In this document: positions 50,947-59,461 of the stretch, piece after piece
How the letters are laid out: each line of letters opens with the position of its first letter
Position numbering within the stretch: position 1 is the first letter of the stretch
Source of the DNA: Mucilaginibacter sp. SMC90
GTDB taxonomy: Bacteria; Bacteroidota; Bacteroidia; Sphingobacteriales; Sphingobacteriaceae
Direction: 5' to 3'
DNA: 64,000 nucleotides
Assembly: GCF_022811725.1 (NCBI RefSeq)
Contig: NZ_CP094527.1
Span: 7,812,001 to 7,876,000 of the forward strand
Position numbers and translations under genes: made by a program
The notes under the pieces: model-generated
Seen by the model: only the letters and a program-made list of their open reading frames with translations
Database searches by the model: none
What the model was told of the DNA's origin: nothing

Positions 50947-51927
50947 ATGAAAGATCCTATTATACAATTAAAGGACTTAACCAAACAGTATGGCGCTGTT
51001 AAAGCGGTAGATGGTTTAAACCTTGAAATAAACAAGGGCGAGATCTTCGGATTGCTGGGGCCTAATGGCGCAGGCAAAACTACCACCATATTGATGATGC
51101 TCGGGCTTACCGACCCGACGAGCGGTACCGCTTTTGTTTGCGGGCATAACGCTACCAGCAACCCTATTTCGGTTAAGAAAAAAGTGGGTTATATGCCTGA
51201 TAGCGTCGGTTTTTATGATAACATGACCGCGCTGGAAAACCTGGTGTATATCGGCAGACTGAACAGCGTACCTGAAAATGAACTAAAAAAGCGTTCGGCC
51301 GAAGTGCTGGAGATTGTGGGCCTTGCTGCAGACCAACATAAAAAGACTTCGGCTTTTTCCCGAGGCATGAAACAGCGACTTGGTCTGGCCGATGTGCTGA
51401 TCAAAAAACCGGATGTCATCATCCTGGATGAGCCAACGCTTGGTATAGACCCAACAGGCGTAAAAGACTTTTTGGCGCTCATCAAACAGTTGAGCCGGCA
51501 GCAGGGACTTACCGTTTTACTCTCATCGCACCATTTACACCACGTCCAGCAGGTGTGCGACCGGGTTGGGATTTTTGTGAAGGGCCAATTGCTGGCACAG
51601 GGAGATATCGGCGCGCTGTCCGGTCAACTATTCGGCACCGACAGCCATGTCACTTCTATCAGGGTAGCACAACCTGTTTCACAACCCTGGCAGCAGGAGC
51701 CGGAACTCCAGGCATGGGAAGCCATCACCCAGATTCGCATCCACGAAAATGAACTGGAATTTACCAGCAGCCGCGATGTAACTGCCGCTCTTGTTCGCTT
51801 TCTGGTTGGAAAAGGCTACGATGTGATCGGTGTCAATCAAAAAAATTATGGACTCGACGATATTTACCAGAAATATTTTGAATCAAATAGTACTAAAAAT
51901 ACAAGCTATGAAAAGTCAATCTCTTGA
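50947..51927 (+). CDS. ABC transporter ATP-binding protein
   Basis: A 326-residue ABC ATPase: Walker A GPNGAGKTT, signature FSRGMKQRLGLAD (a degenerate LSGGQ), Walker B VIILDEPTLGID and the switch His in SSHHLHHV. The C-terminal 90 residues are a DrrA-like extension. It powers the permease encoded by the next gene, which it overlaps by 20 bases. It probably drives export or membrane remodelling. Confidence 0.93.
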   Translation: MKDPIIQLKDLTKQYGAVKAVDGLNLEINKGEIFGLLGPNGAGKTTTILMMLGLTDPTSGTAFVCGHNATSNPISVKKKVGYMPDSVGFYDNMTALENLVYIGRLNSVPENELKKRSAEVLEIVGLAADQHKKTSAFSRGMKQRLGLADVLIKKPDVIILDEPTLGIDPTGVKDFLALIKQLSRQQGLTVLLSSHHLHHVQQVCDRVGIFVKGQLLAQGDIGALSGQLFGTDSHVTSIRVAQPVSQPWQQEPELQAWEAITQIRIHENELEFTSSRDVTAALVRFLVGKGYDVIGVNQKNYGLDDIYQKYFESNSTKNTSYEKSIS

Positions 51928-52876
51928 TCCGGGGCCTTTTGGTGTTATGATTCATAAGGAAATAGCGGATCATATACGCAGCTGGCGCTTCAGCATATTG
52001 ATTGCGCTTATTGTGCTTACTTTTATCGCCGCGATGTACGTATCGCTGGCGAATATCAAATCAGCAATAGGAAATACAAAAGATCCTGATCACCTTTTTT
52101 TATATCTGAAGTTGTTAACCACAACCGATAATTCCATCCCGCCATTTCATGTGTTCCTGAGTTTTCTGGCACCGTTGCTGGGCATCAGCCTAGGGTTTGA
52201 CGCGGTCAATTCCGAGCAGAACAACGGCACTTTGACCCGCCTGATGGCGCAGCCCATCTACCGGGATAATTTATTGCTGGCCAAATTTGTGAGCGCCCTG
52301 GTTATCGTTAGCGGTTTATTTTTTGCATTGACTTTGCTGATGATAGGCGGCGGATTAGTACTGACTGGCGTGCGTATGGAGCCGCAGGAATTGCTTCGCA
52401 TACTGGGGTTTATTGTGATCACTATTGCTTATGTGGCTTTCTGGTTGAGCTTATCTATCATGCTTTCCATCTTGTTTAAGCAAGCCGCAACTTCCGCGCT
52501 TACGGCCATCGGGATCTGGTTGTTCTTTACGATATTTTACCAGATCGTCATTAACCTTATTGTCAAGTCCTTCTTACCTGATCCGGCTTATCTTAGCCAG
52601 GCCGAAATCATTAGTTATAACGACGTTATTTTGAATCTGCAACGCGTTGCTCCAAACCAGCTTTACTCAGATGCCGTCACCACGCTGCTAATGCCTTCCG
52701 TTCGCAGCCTCGGCCCGGTAACCATGGAACAAATGGCAGGCGCCATACCAGCGCCATTACCGTTTAAAGAGAGTGTCATGATTGTCTGGCCTCAGGTAAG
52801 TGGTTTAATGGCTTCAACGGTAGGCTGTTTTGCATTTGCTTATTATCTTTTTATGCGACGTGAGATACGTAGTTAA
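51908..52876 (+). CDS. ABC transporter permease
   Basis: A 322-residue ABC-2-type permease with about six membrane segments (FSILIALIVLTFIAAMYVS, FVSALVIVSGLFFALTLLM, ILGFIVITIAYVAFWLSLS and more). It starts at ATG 51908 inside the end of the ATPase gene; an upstream in-frame start at 51830 is less likely. With the NEW3 protein and ATPase it forms a gene trio often seen in Bacteroidota. Confidence 0.9.
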   Translation: MKSQSLDPGPFGVMIHKEIADHIRSWRFSILIALIVLTFIAAMYVSLANIKSAIGNTKDPDHLFLYLKLLTTTDNSIPPFHVFLSFLAPLLGISLGFDAVNSEQNNGTLTRLMAQPIYRDNLLLAKFVSALVIVSGLFFALTLLMIGGGLVLTGVRMEPQELLRILGFIVITIAYVAFWLSLSIMLSILFKQAATSALTAIGIWLFFTIFYQIVINLIVKSFLPDPAYLSQAEIISYNDVILNLQRVAPNQLYSDAVTTLLMPSVRSLGPVTMEQMAGAIPAPLPFKESVMIVWPQVSGLMASTVGCFAFAYYLFMRREIRS

Positions 52877-53302
52877 TAAAACGATGACGCGCTATCTTTG
52901 GGCATCAGGAACAGATCGTAGCGACTACCGGCATAAAATCACATAAGTAATATGCGATCTGATATTAAAATTCGTGAATTTATTTATCGGAACGTGGGTT
53001 GATGGATTCCCAAACAGCCCAACATCTCAGAGCTTTCTGACCATATTTAAAAAAGCTTCTTACTAGCACAAACATCCACAATGGTTACTACTTTGCTTTT
53101 TCGATCTATAATTTGATCTTGTTACAAGTGAAATTAAAAACTGTATAATGAATCATGGTACGGCCTTTTTTGTGATGTTAAAATTGTTAGGGTTTTCAAT
53201 ATTTTGTATCTTCGTAAAGTAAGATTTGCAAATAAAATAATCTGCATCAAAAAATGGTTGGTAATTCGGTGCGTAGCCAATTTTAAACCATATAAAATAT
53301 TG

Positions 53303-53348
53303 TAAGCCAATTGGTTAAGAATCGTGTTCGATTCCCCTACGGGCTACC
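53303..53348 (+). other. tRNA-3'-end-like remnant, possible attachment site
   Basis: The end reads GTTCGATTCCCCTACGGGCTACCA, the T-loop (TTCGATT) and acceptor 3' strand with CCA of a tRNA; AATTGGTTA before it resembles a D-loop. A GTAGCC near 53275 could be the acceptor's 5' strand, but no anticodon arm or regular T-stem can be folded. A terminator follows at once, as after a tRNA gene. It may be a degraded tRNA or an integration site left by a mobile element. Confidence 0.4.
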
Positions 53349-53382
53349 AAGCCGCTTTACGAAAGTAAGGCGGCTTTTTTTG
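53349..53382 (+). terminator. Strong terminator after the tRNA-like remnant
   Basis: A 12-base stem (AAGCCGCTTTAC / GTAAGGCGGCTT, one T-G pair) with a GAAA tetraloop is followed by a T-run. Confidence 0.85.
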
Positions 53383-53469
53383 TTATGTTAATTTTCCAAA
53401 GATTGCAAGGGTTGTAAATCAGTTTTATATTTAAGTTCGGAGTTGCAGATCCCGACTAACGACGGAGTA

Positions 53470-54177
53470 ATGACAAATACAGAATTTTTAGACATCATAA
53501 GAAAAAACATTGATAAAAATGGCTATCATGTTACGTTAGTCAATGGTGGCCAAAACCCAAATTTTTCTTACTCAATAGGGTTATCCGAAAAGTTCGGTTT
53601 TGAATTGATTATAGCAGGAGGATTTAAATCCATAAAGGAGAATGAATTTATATTTGATCAAATATATCAAAAGCTACAATCTGGATCTACAGTTAATTCT
53701 CAGTTTTCACTATCCGACAACAACGTTTTCTATTTAGGTATTGTAGATTCATCTTGGTGTGAAAAATTAATGTTAGGAGTCTATGACTATTATAGTGTGG
53801 ATAAAATCACGGCTTATCAAATTATTCCTATAGAAAAAACATTGGAAACACCACTAATGTCAGATGCAGTAATTCCCAATGACCCTATTTGGAAATGGTT
53901 ATATATGAATTGGGACATTGATGCGCCTAAAAATTCTTATGTAATAACTGATCTTAATGCATTAAAAGGCAAAACAATAACCGAGATCGCTAAATGGGAA
54001 GACCATGTATGGGAAATGTTTTCAGAACCAGGGCCAGATGTGGAAAAAGAGGATATAAGGATAGTACCTTTAGGAACAATATTGGGAATTGACACTACAT
54101 TAAAACCAATTGTAAACTTAATTATCGGTCAAGGTTTGTGGCGAAATGATAAAGATTCAAGCTGGCAAGATTGGTAG
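53470..54177 (+). CDS. DUF4262 domain protein
   Basis: A 235-residue protein whose first half matches DUF4262: IRKNIDKNGYHVTLVNGG, FSYSIGLSEKFGFELIIAGG. The family is widespread but uncharacterised. ATG 53470 is chosen over a TTG 27 bases earlier. The sequence is more AT-rich than its neighbours, and it lies next to a tRNA-like remnant, so it may be horizontally acquired. Confidence 0.82.
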   Translation: MTNTEFLDIIRKNIDKNGYHVTLVNGGQNPNFSYSIGLSEKFGFELIIAGGFKSIKENEFIFDQIYQKLQSGSTVNSQFSLSDNNVFYLGIVDSSWCEKLMLGVYDYYSVDKITAYQIIPIEKTLETPLMSDAVIPNDPIWKWLYMNWDIDAPKNSYVITDLNALKGKTITEIAKWEDHVWEMFSEPGPDVEKEDIRIVPLGTILGIDTTLKPIVNLIIGQGLWRNDKDSSWQDW

Positions 54178-54520
54178 TCCAGCATTACCCCCGACTCGCG
54201 TAACATATCGGGCGGGGTGGGTAAAGGCTCCTTGAGCCTAACAAATAAGAAAACAACAGAGCCTGGCCGAGTGCCGGGCTTTGTTGTGTAGTGGGCATAA
54301 GCCTTACCAGTTTCTGCATCACGAACTTGTGTTTTTTATAGCGCTATTTATGGATCCATATTATCCCGGAAACTTTAAACCTTTATACGATATAGTCTAA
54401 AGATGTACTATCCCTTTTCGCCACCTCATTTGTGAGCTTTTCACTAAAGCAATTTGATCCTTTCACGAAAACCGCGTACGAATTTTCTGCCGAGCTTTGT
54501 TTTATTAAAAGAATACGGGC
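54178..54520. other. Spacer with a terminator hairpin
   Basis: About 340 bases. A long hairpin (CAACAGAGCCTGGC / GCCGGGCTTTGTTG, 54254-54286, two mismatches) probably terminates the DUF4262 gene. CCCCG/CGGGG arms occur near 54190-54219. No gene seen. Confidence 0.6.
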
Positions 54521-55375
54521 ATGAATTTACTTCAAACCATCATCAGCTACTATCACGGCGAAGCCAGGCACGGTTTCTGGGGAGCTGTTATTGGCGGATT
54601 ATTGCTGATTGGCGGCTTTGTACTTTGGAAATGGGCATCTCCGTTTTCATTGCTTAAAGGAGTGCCTGTACCGATGATTTTATTCGGACTGCTGATAGGC
54701 ATAGGAGGCGGGGCCGACAGCATATACACCAGTAAAATAACAGCCGGAAAAATAGCACTATATCAAAAAGATGCGACCACTTTCTTAAAGCTGGAAAAAG
54801 TAAAAGTTGAAAAAACCCACCGTGGCTGGCGCGGTATCCGGATATTTTGGGGCATATTGGGATTGAGCGGCCTGGTACTCGCCTTGTTATTCAGAAAGCC
54901 ATTTTGGATTGGTGTCGGTTTGGGCACACTGGTTTTAGCATTTATCATCTCCCTTTTTGAGTTATATTCAATGAGGTTTAACGAGCGTTACTACCACGCA
55001 ATTAACGCTGCGGGTACACAAAAGCCAAATACTGAGGTACAAGAAACCCATCCCGGTGCACAGCAGCAGACTAAAACACAGGTTAGCGAACAAAAACAGG
55101 CAAGGCCAGCAATCGACAACACGCCTCCGCAAATCCCGCCTTTAGATAGTTTAATGACCTTATCTGCACCACGTATAAACGAAGTTATAATTAAAGATAC
55201 CTTGATCATTAGCACGCTTAACATTTTGCAACCACAGGTATTGGCAAATGAAACCGCACAGGATTATCACCAAGATAAGAAAATAAGATTACTGGATTAT
55301 TATAACTCTGATCTGATCCAGGCCAATGGAGTTAGCGCCAAACATTGTTGGTTCGGCAAAAAATATATCAAATAA
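54521..55375 (+). CDS. Membrane protein with Pro/Gln-rich cytoplasmic tail
   Basis: A 284-residue protein with four hydrophobic segments in the first 160 residues (WGAVIGGLLLIGGFVLWKWA, PMILFGLLIGIGGGA, WGILGLSGLVLALLF, IGVGLGTLVLAFIISLF), a Gln/Thr/Pro-rich linker and a short C-terminal domain. No family recognised. It lies 24 bases before the SDR gene, so they may share a transcript. Confidence 0.65.
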   Translation: MNLLQTIISYYHGEARHGFWGAVIGGLLLIGGFVLWKWASPFSLLKGVPVPMILFGLLIGIGGGADSIYTSKITAGKIALYQKDATTFLKLEKVKVEKTHRGWRGIRIFWGILGLSGLVLALLFRKPFWIGVGLGTLVLAFIISLFELYSMRFNERYYHAINAAGTQKPNTEVQETHPGAQQQTKTQVSEQKQARPAIDNTPPQIPPLDSLMTLSAPRINEVIIKDTLIISTLNILQPQVLANETAQDYHQDKKIRLLDYYNSDLIQANGVSAKHCWFGKKYIK

Positions 55376-55399
55376 AGAACTGATTAAATAATGCATAAT

Positions 55400-56212
55400 A
55401 TGAAAAAAGTAGCATTGGTTACCGGCGCTTCGGCCGGTATCGGGGCAGCTACGGCCCGCCTTTTAGCCCAAAATGGCTATACCGTTTATGGTGTTGCACG
55501 CCGCACAGAGAAAATGGCCACACTCATGGACCTGGGAATTAAAACCATACCCATGGACGTAGCTGACGATGAATCGATGGTTAAAGCTGTTGAACGCATC
55601 ATTTCCGAACAAGGGCACATTGATGTGCTGGTAAATAGCGCAGGTTTCGGGTCTTATGGCGCTGTTGAAGATGTTCCAATGCATGATGCCCGCTACCAGC
55701 TCGAAGTAAATGTGATTGGCCTGGCCCGCCTATGTCAGCTGGTATTACCGCACATGCGCAAACAACATTTTGGCAAAATCGTAAATATCACTTCCATTGG
55801 TGGTAAAATGGCTACGCCGCTGGGCGGTTGGTACCATGCAAGCAAATTTGCCGTTGAGGGACTTAGCGACAGCCTGCGCCTGGAAGTTAAACCTTTTGGC
55901 GTAGATGTGATTATTATTGAACCGGGCGGTGTAAAAACTGAATGGGGCGGCATCGCTTTTGATAGTGCCGAAAAAACGTCAGGACATACGTTTTACGGAG
56001 ATTTAACCAAGAAAGCTAAAAAAGTTTTTGCCAAATCGGAGGTAAACAACGTTGAACCGATAGTGATAGCCGAACTGATCAAAAGTGCTATTGAAACAAA
56101 ATCGCCTAAACCGCGCTATGCAAAAGGTTACATGGCTGCAATAATATTGGGAACAAAAAAATGGCTTAGCGACTCCATGTTCGATAAGATGATCATGAGC
56201 CAGATGAAATAA
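55400..56212 (+). CDS. SDR family oxidoreductase
   Basis: A 270-residue classical short-chain dehydrogenase: TGASAGIGAAT (cofactor), VNSAGFGSYG, Ser in ITSIGGK and Tyr/Lys in YHASKFAVEG. ATG 55400 (MKKVALVTGA) matches the family start; an ATG nine bases upstream is possible. It is followed 29 bases later by an AraC gene, a common regulator-enzyme pairing. Confidence 0.92.
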   Translation: MKKVALVTGASAGIGAATARLLAQNGYTVYGVARRTEKMATLMDLGIKTIPMDVADDESMVKAVERIISEQGHIDVLVNSAGFGSYGAVEDVPMHDARYQLEVNVIGLARLCQLVLPHMRKQHFGKIVNITSIGGKMATPLGGWYHASKFAVEGLSDSLRLEVKPFGVDVIIIEPGGVKTEWGGIAFDSAEKTSGHTFYGDLTKKAKKVFAKSEVNNVEPIVIAELIKSAIETKSPKPRYAKGYMAAIILGTKKWLSDSMFDKMIMSQMK

Positions 56213-56241
56213 CATTAACGCAAAGACATATCTTTGAATAT

Positions 56242-57045
56242 ATGACCAACGATGAATTGCAGCATAACATATTGTACAGTTGCAGTGCGCAAAGCAAAAG
56301 AGATGGCGAATCCGTTGTAAGGGACCACGCCTTATCCTACATCATTACCGGGGAAATTACTTTTTACCATAACGGCGGCACTTTCACCTATGGCCGCGGT
56401 TCGGTAGGATTGCTGCGTAAAAATTTATTGCTGAAGTCTGTTAAAAAGCCCGCTGCAGACGGTACGCCTTTCCAGTCAATAAGTATTTTTTTTGATCAGT
56501 CCAGCTTAAGAAAGTACAGTGGACAAACCGATGTAACCGCAGATGGTTTATATGTAGGAGAGCCGGTGATCAATATGAGCCATGACGCTTTTCTGAAAGG
56601 TTATTTTGACTCCCTTATTCCTTATTTTAAGTCGGACTTGCCTTTAACAGCAAGCATGGCCGAAATAAAAACGCATGAAGCGATTGAGCTCGTACTTCGC
56701 CACAACCTGCGATTAAAAAATATGCTTTTTGATTTCAGCGAACCTTTCAAGATTGACATTGAAGCCTTTATGGGTCAAAATTACCTTTACAATGTACCGA
56801 TAGCTCAATTTGCCCGGCTAAGTGGCCGCAGTCTCGCTACATTTAAACGCGATTTCAAGAAAGTATTTAATGATACGCCCGAACGTTGGATAAAGAAACG
56901 AAGGCTTGAACGCGCACATTTCCTGATCAAAGAACAGCATCAGGCACCGGTTTCGGTTTTTAATGAAGTAGGCTTTGAAAGCCTCTCCCATTTTTCTGAT
57001 GCTTTTAAAAAGTTTTTTGGATATAATGCATCTTCTATAAGTTAG
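56242..57045 (+). CDS. AraC family transcriptional regulator
   Basis: A 267-residue regulator with an N-terminal cupin-like domain (HALSYIITGEITFYHNGGTF) and the C-terminal AraC double HTH (VPIAQFARLSGRSLATFKRD and FNEVGFESLSHFSDAFKKFF). It resembles exsA-type AraC proteins. It probably controls the SDR gene immediately upstream. Confidence 0.9.
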   Translation: MTNDELQHNILYSCSAQSKRDGESVVRDHALSYIITGEITFYHNGGTFTYGRGSVGLLRKNLLLKSVKKPAADGTPFQSISIFFDQSSLRKYSGQTDVTADGLYVGEPVINMSHDAFLKGYFDSLIPYFKSDLPLTASMAEIKTHEAIELVLRHNLRLKNMLFDFSEPFKIDIEAFMGQNYLYNVPIAQFARLSGRSLATFKRDFKKVFNDTPERWIKKRRLERAHFLIKEQHQAPVSVFNEVGFESLSHFSDAFKKFFGYNASSIS

Positions 57046-57347
57046 CGGCCTCCTGAGATCATCCGGGAAAGCGGAATGCATGTTGTAAACAGCACCATTT
57101 CGCTATCAATCAGGTGGCGCTTATCAATTAACTAAAAGACTAAATCATTAATACATTACTTTAGACCGCCGAAGTTATAGTCCCCCAAAAACGACGAAAG
57201 GGCAACAATATGTGCATAGTTGGCTCACCGGCAATATACAGTGCTTGCCCAAGCAGGCAGACTCGCGCAATGATTTGTTCAATTACACCTTTTTGCAGGG
57301 CATTGCTCTCATCAGCAGGCCTAACTTTGGCAATTTTTAGCCATTTG

Positions 57348-57596
57348 TTATTTTAAACCCCTATCCCTGGCCAATTTTTCCAGCTCTTTATTTCTGGCTT
57401 TATTTTTAGCAGCTATTGGTATATAGATTAAAGGAAGAAAACTTAATAAGCCAACCCCATTTCTAAAGGCACTATAAACGGAAACCCCGATCAAAAAACC
57501 AAAGATCGCGGCATCTAAAATATTACCTGATTTAATTTTTTTTACTTCTTGTAATAATTCCTCGTTTGTTAATTCTGCTAATTCTTTTTGCTTCAT
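57348..57596 (-). CDS. Small two-segment membrane protein
   Basis: An 82-residue protein with a charged N-terminal helix (LAELTNEELLQEVKKIKSGN), two hydrophobic segments (ILDAAIFGFLIGVSVYSAF and LLSFLPLIYIPIAA) and a basic tail. This layout is common in small Bacteroidota membrane proteins of unknown function. Confidence 0.6.
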   Translation of the reverse strand: MKQKELAELTNEELLQEVKKIKSGNILDAAIFGFLIGVSVYSAFRNGVGLLSFLPLIYIPIAAKNKARNKELEKLARDRGLK

Positions 57597-58014
57597 TGAT
57601 GTGATATGTTTTGGCCGTTCAAGTTTCAGATAATGTTGTTCTTAAATTATCGCTAATTATCAAACACACAAACCGTGTATCGCTGCAATCATCCCACTAT
57701 CTGAACTACAAGTTTACCAAATAAAACGATTCCATCATGTAGCAAGTCTGCAAAAGCGTTCTACTTTAATAGCTCTCTCCCCACGAATATATTCCGCTTT
57801 TATAAAGTAGCGCCGCCGGGACACTGCCTAACATCTGCCAATTACAGCATGCATGCACCAGCGAAGCAAGCAATAGATCCTTGTTGCTTAATAACAAGGG
57901 CAGCATCTTGTCGCAATTTGCCCCTGAACTTGTCGTTTTTACACAGTACACGATCCTGAAATACCTGCCATCTTTGTATTGTCAATAAAATCAAAACAAC
58001 TTAAATCACGTTTT
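57597..58014. other. Gene-free spacer
   Basis: About 420 bases. A 61-codon minus-strand frame (57766-57951) has no recognised family and is left out. I see nothing else of note; the promoter of the alpha/beta hydrolase should lie here. Confidence 0.45.
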
Positions 58015-58890
58015 ATGAAAAGAGTATTTAAACGATCGGATGTCGGCCAACCTGTATTAATGATTGCAATGCTTTTTTTTACAATACTGCAAACCAAAGC
58101 ACAACAAATCAAACCTTCTGCCAGTGGCTACGCACCTGTTAATGGCCTTAAAGTTTATTACGAAGTATATGGCGAAGGCAGGCCTGTAGTTTTACTACAT
58201 GGTGCCTTTATGACCATTGAAGGCAACTGGGGCCAAATAATTCCCGAGCTGGCAAAAACAAGGAAGGTAATTGCCATTGAATTACAGGGACATGGGCATA
58301 CGCCATTTTCAGATAGAAAATTGTCACACGCTACTTTAGCAAGTGATGTAGCAGGTGTAATGGACCACCTGAAAATTGACAGTGCCGATGTTGTGGGATA
58401 TAGCTTTGGCGGCGCGATAGCTTACCAGTTTGCTATACAAAGCCCAAAACGGTTAAGAAAATTAGTGATCATCTCTTCCACCTATAAAAGCAGTGGTTGG
58501 ATGCCCGAAGTAAATAATGCATTTAAAGGCCTGAAGCCCGAATTTCTTACCAACACTCCTATGAAAACCGCATATGATGCCGTGGCACCTGATAAAACAA
58601 ATTGGACAAAATTTTTAGAGCAGATGATCGCCTATGCTCAAACACCATTCGACTTAGGTGACGCCAATATCTCGAAAATTTCTGCACCCGTATTAATCAT
58701 ATCCGGAGATAACGACGGACTGGATAAAATTGAATTGATAAAAACATATAAATTATTGGGAGGCGACGTTTTTGCCGACATGGGAAAAATGCCGCAATCA
58801 CAATTGGCTATTGTTCCTTCACAAAGCCATGTTAGTTTAATGATGCAAACCAACACGATATTGGGCTATCTGGCCGGCTTTTTAAAATAG
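58015..58890 (+). CDS. Alpha/beta hydrolase, secreted
   Basis: A 291-residue alpha/beta hydrolase with an export signal (MLFFTILQTKAQQ, cleavage near residue 30). Motifs: VLLHGAFMTIEGNW (oxyanion region), nucleophile Ser in VGYSFGGA, and the acid and His regions (ISGDNDG and PSQSHVSL). ATG 58015 is used rather than an in-frame start 36 bases upstream. The substrate is unknown; related proteins are esterases or epoxide hydrolases. Confidence 0.9.
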   Translation: MKRVFKRSDVGQPVLMIAMLFFTILQTKAQQIKPSASGYAPVNGLKVYYEVYGEGRPVVLLHGAFMTIEGNWGQIIPELAKTRKVIAIELQGHGHTPFSDRKLSHATLASDVAGVMDHLKIDSADVVGYSFGGAIAYQFAIQSPKRLRKLVIISSTYKSSGWMPEVNNAFKGLKPEFLTNTPMKTAYDAVAPDKTNWTKFLEQMIAYAQTPFDLGDANISKISAPVLIISGDNDGLDKIELIKTYKLLGGDVFADMGKMPQSQLAIVPSQSHVSLMMQTNTILGYLAGFLK

Positions 58891-59018
58891 CCCGGTAGTG
58901 TTTGGTATTGAAAAGCGGCCATTTCTTGCACTTTATATACTCCTGGTTATCAACACCCTACATCTAACTATCCAGTTCTAAAAACCCTTAAATAAGCAGA
59001 TTATCACAAACGAGCACG

Positions 59019-59039
59019 AAGCCGCTTAAAGCGGCTTTT
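59019..59039 (+). terminator. Terminator after the alpha/beta hydrolase
   Basis: The stem AAGCCGC / GCGGCTT with a five-base loop is followed by a short T-run (TTTTG), about 130 bases after the hydrolase stop. Confidence 0.55.
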
Positions 59040-59175
59040 GTGTTGCAGTCCATTTTCATAATCCGCTTGTATCGGAATAATTATCAGTCTTTCAGAAAAC
59101 AGCCGAAAAACGTCATGTAATCATGACAGCCTGGTGTAAACTTAAACAACTAATTGAGCAAAGGACTTTAAAAAT

Positions 59176-59276
59176 CCCCTCTTGAGCGCGCGCGGAGGAA
59201 CGAGTGGTGGCAGGGGGTGTTTCTGCTGCAAGTTTATCAAAGCAGCAACACGCCCCTCCACCGCATCTCAAGAGGC
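59176..59276. repeat. Palindromic MITE-like repeat of about 100 bp
   Basis: Terminal arms CCTCTTGAG and CTCAAGAGG are perfect inverted copies. Within, GGTGGCAGGGGGTGTT and TGCTGC pair imperfectly with GCAGCA and a CACGCCCCTCCACC block around AAGTTTATCAAA. Repeats of this type recur in related genomes, from memory. No gene inside; a 73-codon frame across it (59182-59403) is rejected. Confidence 0.6.
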
Positions 59277-59461
59277 GGATCGCACAAGCCTCTTCTTTTT
59301 CTTTCTTAGGTTAACAACTATGGCACTAACGCCCAGGCCTTTGTCCCGCCGTTTGTATTTATATTTTTTGAAATGGATTAGCTGTGTTTTTATGATTATA
59401 TAATTTAATCTACAAAATACGTAGATTTAAATTCTCAATTAAGGCAACATCCAGCACGCAG

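Larger units (their letters stand above)
52877..53469. other. Intergenic region with tRNA-like remnant
   Basis: About 590 bases. It contains the tRNA-3'-end-like sequence and strong terminator listed separately, and AT-rich DNA otherwise. I see no gene. Confidence 0.6.

Noticed and set aside
53276..53348. A complete tRNA gene
   Set aside because: The T-stem does not pair and no anticodon arm can be drawn, so only a tRNA-like remnant is reported.
59182..59403. 73-codon frame upstream of the hybrid regulator
   Set aside because: It lies across the palindromic repeat and has low-complexity composition.
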